Origin: Butyrivibrio sp.
GTDB taxonomy: Bacteria > Bacillota > Clostridia > Lachnospirales > Lachnospiraceae
DNA: 64,000 nucleotides
Reading direction: 5' to 3'
Assembly: GCA_017413105.1 (NCBI GenBank)
Contig: JAFPVA010000105.1
Location: 1 to 64,000, forward strand
Shown here piece by piece: positions 53,648-61,121 of this stretch (within the stretch, counting starts at the first letter, position 1; every line of letters starts with the position of its first letter). A model generated the notes under the pieces. It had not been told where the DNA came from. It did no database searches and saw only the letters and a list, made by a program, of their open reading frames with translations. Both the position numbers and the translations under genes were made by a program.

Positions 53648-56600
53648 TTATATCCGGTGCGAATCTGCACCTGTTTCAAGCTCTTTGTCCTTCCTTGGAT
53701 TTGAAGCTTTAAACCTTTTTAAATTCACCAGCGCTGCTAACATAATAAACAGTCCTGCTGATGCAAATGGAACAGTTCCTGAACCTCCGGTTGAAGGAAG
53801 TGTATTGGTGTAAACCGATATGTTTGTGATAGTAACCTCTCCAAAACTCTTTGAAGTACCATCATAGGTCATAACATAGCCTGTGTTCTTACGGCTGATA
53901 ACTTCTTCCTGTCCGTTATTTACATTCTTTTCAAGTACATCTACATGCCCCTGATTATGGGCAGGATACTTGCCGTTTTTATACTCGTAAGATACAGTGA
54001 ACTGGCCGTAATACTGCTCATCTTCCTTTACTGTATACTGATAAGCTGTTCCGTTCTCATCAATAATTGGAAGATCGCTGATTGTAGTAGACCAGCCGTT
54101 TTCAGGAGTAAGGGTAAATGAAGCGTACTGTTTCCACTGTCCGTTATCCCCTGCTCTCTGCCAAACATATCCGATAAGTGATGACCTTGTCCCTGATATG
54201 TCATTACCGTCTGAATCAAGCCAGATCTTATTTACCTTCAGATTTCCGACCATTGAGTTGTTGAATACAACTTTATCTATTCCTCCCTGTGTAAACTGAA
54301 CGTTGTATTCATTTTTGGTCAGCATGACGGTATCAACATTCTGGTTGAGACGAAGTAAACATTTTGCAACTACAGAGTCATCCGAGAAGTCCTCCTTGGT
54401 AGCGTAGGTAACATCAGCTGCCAGATAGTAGAAGTCTTCGTGGTCATTCATATATGAACCTTCTACAGGATTTGCGTATGCACCTGCATACTTATTCCTA
54501 TATGGATGGGTCATATTCTTGTAGCTATAGTATTTGACGAAAGTAGTGTATTGCTTGTCAACGACAATCTTCACATAGTATGTTGAATCATCGTACTTAA
54601 TACCGTCTACGCCTGTGTTTTCCTCTGTAATCTTGTAGTAATAGGTTCCTTCATATCTGTAAGGTATTGAGGAGAACTTGGCTGTAACTGAATATGTTCC
54701 GTTACCGTTATTCTTTACAGCGTTATCGTAAATATAGTTGTATCTCAGCTTTCCTTCCTCATTGTAATAAGGAATCATATCTACCAGTTCCTTATCATCA
54801 CCCTTTATGGTAAGAATAGCTGTCTTACTATCTACACTTGTCAATGTTCCTGCCACAGCTCCATGAGGCATCGGCTGTGAATCCAGTGATACTTTCTTTT
54901 TCTCGGAAGTATATGCCGTATATCCAATAGCCTCTATCTTGAAGCTGAAGGATAAGTTGCTATCCCAGGCAACACCTGCAAAGTTCTTGGTAAACTCTAT
55001 AGGACCTACAGGAATGCTGTAATAGTTACATACCTGAACTGTCTGAGTCTTTCCACCAACTTCTACATTGGTTGGAGGGAACTCATTATGATTGGACAGA
55101 TCCGAAGAAAAGACTTCTCTGTAGTTATTTCCGCCTGTTCCATAGGACCTTGTATTTTCTTCATCATCAACTGTCAGATCATACTTGGTTACTCTTGAAA
55201 GATTATTTGAGGTTACTACGCTGCTTGAGTTTGATGAAGCTTCATAAGCAAAGGTAAGTCCATCCGCAACCTCATCTACCGTATAAATACCAATCGGAAG
55301 TCCTTCAATCGTCCACTGAGCACTCTGATTATAAGTTACTGTAAAGGTCTTGCCTGTAGGCTGATGTGTATCGCCATCGTACTCTATTGCCTTACCTGTA
55401 TCACCGGCATGTCCTGTAAAGGTAGTAAATACGGTGTAATTCTTGGAAGCATTGTTTGTAATACGGAACACCACATTTGATAAAAGAGCTGTTCCTGTAT
55501 CATCTCTGACCATTCCGGATCCAAAGTCATTTACAACCATCTTGTGGATACGCAGGTATCCTGATCCCTTGTTGTAGAAAGCTACCTCTTCCTCATTAGC
55601 AATCTTGTTCTTACTATATATAGTCTTTTCATTAACCACTCCGGCTATGATGTTCGAAGCCGTACCTGATTCAATGTTGTCTATATAGCCTTTTTCTTCA
55701 GTTTTGGTAGGATCCAATCTGAAGTAGTAAACATTTTTAACTGATCTTCCATCAGGGTTAAGATCAACTCTGGCAATGATATAGTTCTTATCTTTTGTTA
55801 TTGTAAGACCGGCATTATTTGCCGTAATATCGTTCTCTGTTATTACCAGATATATTCTCTTATTTCCCGAATTATCCAGGGTAATGAAGCTGCTGTCATA
55901 CTCAAAGGAATATGATATGTTCGAGCCCACATTGGTAAGAGGAACTTCTTTGGTAAGATCTTTGAGTTCTCCGTTAGACATCAATGCTCTTACTTTAAAG
56001 CTGAACTCCTTATCACCCGGATCCTGATCATTTAAGTACTTGTGAAGCTTTATTCCAACCGTACCGTTGCAGGTAGTATTGTTGAATGTTGGCAGCTCAT
56101 CATCTATAGGATCTGTACAATTAAAATCTTTGTAGTACTTAGGAGCACTTACCCTGTAATATGTCGAATCAGTATAATTACTCTGTCTCTCACAGGTAAC
56201 AGTTACTTTAGCAAAATAATTTCTGTTATCCTCGGTATAAGCATTACCATTATTATCAGTAGTTCCGCCAACCTCATCTATTACATATATGAAGTCCTGA
56301 CTTTCACCAACATTCAGCTTAACGTACTGATAATTACTGTCTCCTGCTTTCTCTGCTACATCACCGTAGGTAATAGTGTCAAAGATGATATTGTGAGGAG
56401 TTTCTTCATCATTTGTTATAAGCTGAAGTTCTTTCCAACCGCCCACGTAATTAAGAGCAAGTTTAAAAGTGAATCCGGAAACAGTAGCAGCTTTGCCATC
56501 TATGTTCTTATAGGCCTGAAGCTGAGCTGTACCACTGATCTGTTTCATCTTCTGGTTGGTGTTGTGCCATTCACCGCTTGTGATGTAGACATTTGGGAAT

Positions 56601-59065
56601 ACCAGCCAGCCTGCTGAGGTCGCATCATTGTAGAAGGTTGCATTGCTCTTACCTGCTATGAATACTCCCACAACTGAGCCACTTGAGTGAACCGTATCAG
56701 CATTTATGAAGTTCCAGATGATGGTTCTGTTTACTGTGTCATACTGACCGCTGTTCTCAAGCTGAGTTGAATCTATCAGCGGACCGTTATCTGTACTTAC
56801 AAAGAACTTGTACAGGTGGATTTCTGAGGAAGAATCAGTTACATTAAATACAATATTCTGATCTGATCTCTTATAAATCCTTGGTTCCTGTTTAGCAAAG
56901 AACTTGTTTACATTGCTAAGGTTGATGTAATAGGTCCCTGCAGGAAGATTTCTTAAATCGTACTTGTCTCTATCTCCATCCTTTTCAAGCTTTATATTTG
57001 AATCATACTTGGCAAGGTCTGCAGAAGCCTTTCTGCCATATTCAAGCATCTTGCCAACAGCAGTTGACAGTTCGTCGCTTGTATAAGCAAGATCATACTT
57101 TATGGCATATTTGTTTTCGTGACTTATCTGACCAGCATATTCTTTGGGAACAATGAAATATGCTGCATTATTCTTTACCCTGAACTCACCTGTTACGGTT
57201 CCAGCCATGAAGGTCTGCTCAACAGGATTTGTAAGGTTATTTCCGGACTGAAGAAGTCCATAAAGGTTTGCTGCAGCGAAGTTACTCTGGGACTCTCCAA
57301 TATGGAGGTTATTTGCAACAATACCAAAGTTTATTGCATCTCCCAAAACATGCTCATAATCATGAGTTCCCTGGGCATGCTTCTGATATACCGTTACCGC
57401 AAAAATTGAAAAGCTCTCTTCACTAAACTCAATCTTTTCTGTTCCATCAACCTTGGCCGAAGCCTCAGTAAGTGTCTTAACTTCAATGTCCTTTGAAGTG
57501 ATATCTGTAGCTTCCTGAGTACTTGTAATCTCAGAAGCTTCCTTAACCTCTTCTTTAATAGGAAGATGAACTACTGTGATATCTTCCTCGGATGATGCTG
57601 AAAGATCACTTGTAAGCTGTTTATCCTTGAACTCAATACTGATGTTTACAGAGCCTTCCGAAGGCTGATACTCTTTCCCCTCATACATGAAAGCAATGTC
57701 ATACATAAGAGTGTTGGTATCTGTATATTCAGAAACTTCCTTAAGTCCTGCATCATCAGCGATGCACTCTGCATTGTCGTTGAGGGCCTGCATATATGCA
57801 TCATAGTTATAACCCTTTGTCTCAGAAGTAATCTCTGAAACCGTTAGCTCAGCTCCCTCAGGGAGAGCACTTGCATCGGTCAAAACTGCCTTAACAGTAA
57901 CCTTTTCGTTGTCGTCATAAACAAATTCTGTCTTGGTATTAGGCTTGTAATATGTAAGATGCAAATCTGCATCCTCTGTAATGTCAATCTTTTCACCGGA
58001 AACAGTGGTTGCTTCGTAATATGTGAAGGTGTATTCCTCTGTTTCAGTTTCTGAGGTTTCAGTGCTTACTGATGAAGAATCTGTTGTTTCTTTTTCTTCA
58101 TCTGAAGCTGACCCACTCTCAGAAGGAGCTGCTTCGCTGCCGGCTGCATCTGTAGTCTCTGCATCAGTGTTCTTTGTATCGTTTGCCTCTGCATCAGTAT
58201 TTTTGCTCTCAGTCTGACTGTCACCTTCAGAAGCATCCACGCTTACTGTTTCTGTTACTACAGTCTTCTCAAGAGTACCTGTGCCTGTCTTCTTAGTAAG
58301 AGCTGTGATCTGATTCTCACCGATAACACCCTTATCAAACTTGTATCCTTCAAAGGTTCTTACTTCCTTTGTAAGGTCAAAGGACTCTGAGATTGAAAGG
58401 GGCTTTGATTCCTCAATAGCTGCGCCCTTTAAATCCTCATATAAAACAGTGATCACAACATCATTCTTTTTCTCTGTACCCGTGATAACTGTCTTCTTAC
58501 TCTCTGTCTTCTTTTCAGAAGCTTCATCTGAAGAGTTCTCTTTTGCTATCTTCTCATCTGTCTTCTTAGAGTCCTCTTTATCAGAAGCTTCATTATCCTT
58601 TGTTTCTTTATCAGTAGCTTTGTCCAGAGCTTTCTCATCATCCTCAGAGGACTCAGAAGATTCTTTTTTAGAATCCTCAGGATTCTCTGTCTCTTCTTCA
58701 ACGGATACAGCCTCAGAAGCATCCTCAGAAGCATCCTCTGACGTTTTCTCTCCATCCCCTTCAGTAGCTTCCACTGACGTTTCAACAGCTGCAGCGTCAC
58801 TAGCTTCACTGCTTGCCTCAGCAGATGCATCTTCGCTGTTCATGTTCTCGATCATGCCGGCTTCCCACTCAGCGTCAGCAGTCTCAAGAACAAGCCCAAC
58901 CTTTGCTGCACCTTCTTCTGTCATAGCAGTTGCAGGCTTGTTGAGCATGTAAAGAGTAACCGTCCCCGTCAAAAGAGATAAGCATAGAGCAAAAGCAATC
59001 CATATCTTGTATCTCTTGTGATTCTTTATGTACTTGTCTGCGCGGTTTTCATCATTTCTGCGCAT
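53648..59065 (-). CDS. Giant LPXTG adhesin, probable pilus tip protein
   Basis: An 1805-residue surface protein. After a basic start and a membrane/signal helix (about 25-47) comes about 350 residues of low-complexity Ser/Glu/Asp/Thr/Lys (53-400). A globular region begins DAINFGIVANNLHIGESQSN (about 575), resembling the choice-of-anchor type of adhesive domains. Several beta domains follow, including an FctA-like pilin domain (GPIEFTKNFAGVAWDSN, YYYKITEENTGVDGIKYDD) and a Cna-B-like domain (GNLKVNKIWLDSDGND). The sorting signal is LPSTG (1756-1760). The site before its start is weaker than that of the major pilin, in keeping with a low-copy tip. Confidence 0.85.
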   Translation of the reverse strand: MRRNDENRADKYIKNHKRYKIWIAFALCLSLLTGTVTLYMLNKPATAMTEEGAAKVGLVLETADAEWEAGMIENMNSEDASAEASSEASDAAAVETSVEATEGDGEKTSEDASEDASEAVSVEEETENPEDSKKESSESSEDDEKALDKATDKETKDNEASDKEDSKKTDEKIAKENSSDEASEKKTESKKTVITGTEKKNDVVITVLYEDLKGAAIEESKPLSISESFDLTKEVRTFEGYKFDKGVIGENQITALTKKTGTGTLEKTVVTETVSVDASEGDSQTESKNTDAEANDTKNTDAETTDAAGSEAAPSESGSASDEEKETTDSSSVSTETSETETEEYTFTYYEATTVSGEKIDITEDADLHLTYYKPNTKTEFVYDDNEKVTVKAVLTDASALPEGAELTVSEITSETKGYNYDAYMQALNDNAECIADDAGLKEVSEYTDTNTLMYDIAFMYEGKEYQPSEGSVNISIEFKDKQLTSDLSASSEEDITVVHLPIKEEVKEASEITSTQEATDITSKDIEVKTLTEASAKVDGTEKIEFSEESFSIFAVTVYQKHAQGTHDYEHVLGDAINFGIVANNLHIGESQSNFAAANLYGLLQSGNNLTNPVEQTFMAGTVTGEFRVKNNAAYFIVPKEYAGQISHENKYAIKYDLAYTSDELSTAVGKMLEYGRKASADLAKYDSNIKLEKDGDRDKYDLRNLPAGTYYINLSNVNKFFAKQEPRIYKRSDQNIVFNVTDSSSEIHLYKFFVSTDNGPLIDSTQLENSGQYDTVNRTIIWNFINADTVHSSGSVVGVFIAGKSNATFYNDATSAGWLVFPNVYITSGEWHNTNQKMKQISGTAQLQAYKNIDGKAATVSGFTFKLALNYVGGWKELQLITNDEETPHNIIFDTITYGDVAEKAGDSNYQYVKLNVGESQDFIYVIDEVGGTTDNNGNAYTEDNRNYFAKVTVTCERQSNYTDSTYYRVSAPKYYKDFNCTDPIDDELPTFNNTTCNGTVGIKLHKYLNDQDPGDKEFSFKVRALMSNGELKDLTKEVPLTNVGSNISYSFEYDSSFITLDNSGNKRIYLVITENDITANNAGLTITKDKNYIIARVDLNPDGRSVKNVYYFRLDPTKTEEKGYIDNIESGTASNIIAGVVNEKTIYSKNKIANEEEVAFYNKGSGYLRIHKMVVNDFGSGMVRDDTGTALLSNVVFRITNNASKNYTVFTTFTGHAGDTGKAIEYDGDTHQPTGKTFTVTYNQSAQWTIEGLPIGIYTVDEVADGLTFAYEASSNSSSVVTSNNLSRVTKYDLTVDDEENTRSYGTGGNNYREVFSSDLSNHNEFPPTNVEVGGKTQTVQVCNYYSIPVGPIEFTKNFAGVAWDSNLSFSFKIEAIGYTAYTSEKKKVSLDSQPMPHGAVAGTLTSVDSKTAILTIKGDDKELVDMIPYYNEEGKLRYNYIYDNAVKNNGNGTYSVTAKFSSIPYRYEGTYYYKITEENTGVDGIKYDDSTYYVKIVVDKQYTTFVKYYSYKNMTHPYRNKYAGAYANPVEGSYMNDHEDFYYLAADVTYATKEDFSDDSVVAKCLLRLNQNVDTVMLTKNEYNVQFTQGGIDKVVFNNSMVGNLKVNKIWLDSDGNDISGTRSSLIGYVWQRAGDNGQWKQYASFTLTPENGWSTTISDLPIIDENGTAYQYTVKEDEQYYGQFTVSYEYKNGKYPAHNQGHVDVLEKNVNNGQEEVISRKNTGYVMTYDGTSKSFGEVTITNISVYTNTLPSTGGSGTVPFASAGLFIMLAALVNLKRFKASNPRKDKELETGADSHRI

Positions 59066-59115
59066 AAGCCATTTCCCTCAATAATAAAACAATTAAATAG
59101 TTTGTAATTTTTCTA

Positions 59116-59694
59116 TCAAAGATTCCCCATGCTTTTAAACGGAAAAACTCTGAATACTACCTTACCTATAAGCTGTTCCCTGGTCACACATCCAACAACC
59201 GTTGACCTGGAATCAATGGAGACGTTTCTGTGATCTCCCAGTACAAAAAACCTGTTCTCCGGAACCTGATATGGAAAAGTCAGATCCGTAGGCTCAAGGC
59301 TCTTGTCTGTAACATAATCTTCTTCAATAGTCACCCCATTTATTGAAACAAGACCGTCATCATCAATGTTTATCCAGTCTCCCGGAGAACCCAGAACTCT
59401 TTTTACCAGAACCTTATTGTTATAGTAGAAAGCAATCAGATCTCCTGGCTCAAAAGAGCTTGAATTCTGTGCTATTACTATCTCTCCCGTCTCAAGGGTA
59501 GGTGTCATGGAATCACCGGTTACCTTAAGTACAGTTACATAAAAGCTTGAGATCAGTACCGCCAGAGCTGCCACGACAACTACTACAAAAATAGAATTTC
59601 GAAGAACTCTCTTATATTCTTTTTTGTTGTTGACCCTCTTGAGTTCTTTCTTTAACTCATCAATCGTGGGCTTTGCACTCTGGTTCTCACTCAT
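59116..59694 (-). CDS. Signal peptidase I, pilus-operon type
   Basis: A 192-residue membrane protease with one N-terminal helix (about 33-52). The catalytic Ser62 lies in TGDSMTPTL and Lys98 in VLVKRVLGSPGD; the C-terminal box VLGDHRNVSIDSR is intact. A dedicated signal peptidase is common in sortase pilus operons, where it processes or chaperones pilins. Its start overlaps the coiled-coil gene by 8 bases. The first 30 residues are unusually charged and cytoplasmic. Confidence 0.93.
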   Translation of the reverse strand: MSENQSAKPTIDELKKELKRVNNKKEYKRVLRNSIFVVVVVAALAVLISSFYVTVLKVTGDSMTPTLETGEIVIAQNSSSFEPGDLIAFYYNNKVLVKRVLGSPGDWINIDDDGLVSINGVTIEEDYVTDKSLEPTDLTFPYQVPENRFFVLGDHRNVSIDSRSTVVGCVTREQLIGKVVFRVFPFKSMGNL

Positions 59695-60529
59695 CTTTTT
59701 TCTTTCTCGTACGTTTCTTTGGTGCTTCTGTTTCCTCTGATTTCTTAGCTTTCGTTGTTCTTGACGTAGTTGTCTTAGTTTTTTCTTCCTTAATACTCGT
59801 TGTTTTCTTTGCTGTCCTGGTCTTTACTGTCTTACTCTTATCTGTCTCAGCACTACCTGACTCAGTGGTCTCTGCTAAAACCTTCTTTGTTCTTGTAGTT
59901 CTCTTAGGCTTTGCTGGTTCTTCAGTTTCTTTGATCTCTTCTTTTATTTCAGGAAGCTTTTCCGTTGCTGCTTCCGAAGCAGCCTTCTTTGCTTCTTCCC
60001 TGATCCTTAGCATCTGCTGTTCTTCGGCAATTCTTATTCTTTCTCTGGACTCTTCGATTTCCTTCATAAGAGCCTTATATTCTGCCTCAGCATTCTTCTT
60101 AAGAGTATTTACATAAAGATCAGCGGCTTTCTGTCCTGCCTCAAGGATTCCTCCAAGATTTACTGCCGCCTCAGCAAGTGACGAAGAATTCTCAATCTTG
60201 TTCATCGCTTCGTCAACTTCCAGCTGCATTGCATCCTTCTCTCGCTGGAGTCTCGCCTTAAGGCCTGTGATATCCTTATCGAACTTGGCCTGCATCTGAG
60301 CTTTCTGTTCGTTGAACTTAAGTCTCATCTCGGCTTTCTCTTCATCAAAGCTCTTTAGCATTGCTGCTCTTTCCTCTGCAAAATTCTGCTGCAAAAGGAG
60401 CTTTTCTTTTTCAAGTTCTTCTCTATATTCTGTTTCATGTTGCCTTGCAGCTTCAGCTTCCTCTGAATAAGCTATCATCATCTCCAGAAGCTCTGCCCTG
60501 CTCAGCTTTCTAAGACTCTTGTCTGCCAT
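59687..60529 (-). CDS. Unrecognised coiled-coil protein opening the pilus operon
   Basis: A 280-residue, highly charged protein with no signal or membrane segment. The N-terminus LRKLSRAELLEMMIAYSEEA resembles a short helical recognition segment. A long predicted coiled coil covers about 20-195 with heptads and periodic FxEEKAEM-like repeats, and the tail (about 200-280) is Lys/Thr/Glu-rich with repeated RTTK/KKT motifs, basic like a nucleic-acid- or wall-binding tail. It is the first gene after the c-di-GMP riboswitch and overlaps the signal peptidase gene. Function unknown; a cytoplasmic scaffold for pilus assembly is one guess. Confidence 0.65.
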   Translation of the reverse strand: MADKSLRKLSRAELLEMMIAYSEEAEAARQHETEYREELEKEKLLLQQNFAEERAAMLKSFDEEKAEMRLKFNEQKAQMQAKFDKDITGLKARLQREKDAMQLEVDEAMNKIENSSSLAEAAVNLGGILEAGQKAADLYVNTLKKNAEAEYKALMKEIEESRERIRIAEEQQMLRIREEAKKAASEAATEKLPEIKEEIKETEEPAKPKRTTRTKKVLAETTESGSAETDKSKTVKTRTAKKTTSIKEEKTKTTTSRTTKAKKSEETEAPKKRTRKKKDE

Positions 60530-60540
60530 GGCCTGGATTC

Positions 60541-60720
60541 CTCAATTGTTCTAAACACCAAAACAGGCACCTTGCACAAGACTACCTAGTCTCTGCAAAA
60601 TGCCCTTATTTATGACTAAGGTTCGCAAAGCTCTAAGCCAGTTGTCTTGTGAAAAATCTCCCTGTAGCTGCCGGCATTACCAACACCGACCGTTCATCCT
60701 TGAACTCTCTAGTACTTCAA
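60541..60720 (-). other. Structured untranslated leader after the riboswitch terminator
   Basis: About 180 bases between terminator and first gene with clear base pairing. A 40-base hairpin (60566-60605) has stems GGCA/TGCC, TTGCA/TGCAA and GACTA/TAGTC. A longer-range stem CACAAGAC (60575-60582) with GTCTTGTG (60644-60651) competes with it. GTTCA/TGAAC forms a third. No gene is visible; the alternatives suggest a second control step. The ribosome binding site is GAGG, 10 bases before the start. Confidence 0.5.
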
Positions 60721-60726
60721 TCTTTC

Positions 60727-60766
60727 AAAAAAAATAGCCGTCTGAAATAAACTACATCAGCTCGGC
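60727..60766 (-). terminator. Terminator controlled by the c-di-GMP riboswitch
   Basis: Minus strand GCCGAGCTGA pairs with TCAGACGGC, interrupted by a two-base bulge, followed by TATTTTTTTT. It sits 18 bases after the aptamer and upstream of the pilus operon, as in transcription-controlling riboswitches. Confidence 0.85.
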
Positions 60767-60784
60767 CAATTTATTAGTATCTTT

Positions 60785-60874
60785 CGATACCAGCAACTGG
60801 CTGTCTTTCACCGAAGTGATTAAGACCCTTTAGCTTTGCGTCACCATCTTTCAATGGTTTTGCCTTTTATATCG
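60785..60874 (-). promoter_or_regulatory. Cyclic-di-GMP-I (GEMM-I) riboswitch aptamer
   Basis: On the minus strand the aptamer core reads GGCAAAACC (60856-60864), ATTGAAAGATGG with the GAAA tetraloop, GACGCAAAGC (60833-60842), then GGGTCTTAA, a TTCG-capped P3 and GCCAGTTGCTGG (60790-60801). These are the conserved GEMM-I blocks in order. P1 closes through CGATA (60870-60874) with TATCG (60785-60789). The 3' P1 strand also belongs to a small hairpin GTATC-GAAA-GATAC, which would compete with ligand-bound P1. The sign of control is not evident. Confidence 0.92.
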
Positions 60875-60878
60875 TATG

Positions 60879-60938
60879 AATCTTAACGTCAATCAGTTAG
60901 CTAAATAAAAATAAATTTAATTTATGTTAGTTAAGATT
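60879..60938. promoter_or_regulatory. Inverted repeat upstream of the riboswitch, possible operator or promoter region
   Basis: AATCTTAAC (60879-60887) and GTTAAGATT (60930-60938) form a perfect 9-base inverted repeat with AT-rich sequence and TTAGCTAA between them. The pilus operon promoter must lie between here and the hook gene terminator (61025). I find no clean -35/-10 pair, so a regulator-dependent or alternative sigma promoter is possible. Confidence 0.35.
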
Positions 60939-61024
60939 ATTTGTTTGCGCCGTGTAAGGAAAATATACTCCTTTGTAAAAAGAAAAACAACCATTTTTTC
61001 ATAAAAAATTCACAGTTTCCACAC

Positions 61025-61052
61025 AAAAAGAGCTGAACCGCAGTCCAGCTCT
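61025..61052 (-). terminator. Terminator of the hook protein gene
   Basis: Minus strand AGAGCTG (61046-61052) pairs with CAGCTCT (61029-61035), followed by TTTTGTG. It separates the flagellar gene from the pilus operon. Confidence 0.8.
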
Positions 61053-61121
61053 ATGATTCAAAATTTCATAATTATTTAATATTTTTTTAGTTTTCGTTTT
61101 TTCTCTTTTTTCACATACTTT

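Noticed and set aside
56042..56617. 191-codon plus-strand open frame
   Set aside because: Opposite the adhesin coding region, without start signal or recognisable domain.
58341..58952. 203-codon plus-strand Ser-rich open frame
   Set aside because: It is the reverse reading of the low-complexity Ser/Glu region of the giant adhesin, whose codons give few antisense stops.
60566..60651. Plus-strand riboswitch candidate (GCAAAGC near 60625)
   Set aside because: The rest of the GEMM consensus is missing and no plus-strand gene follows.
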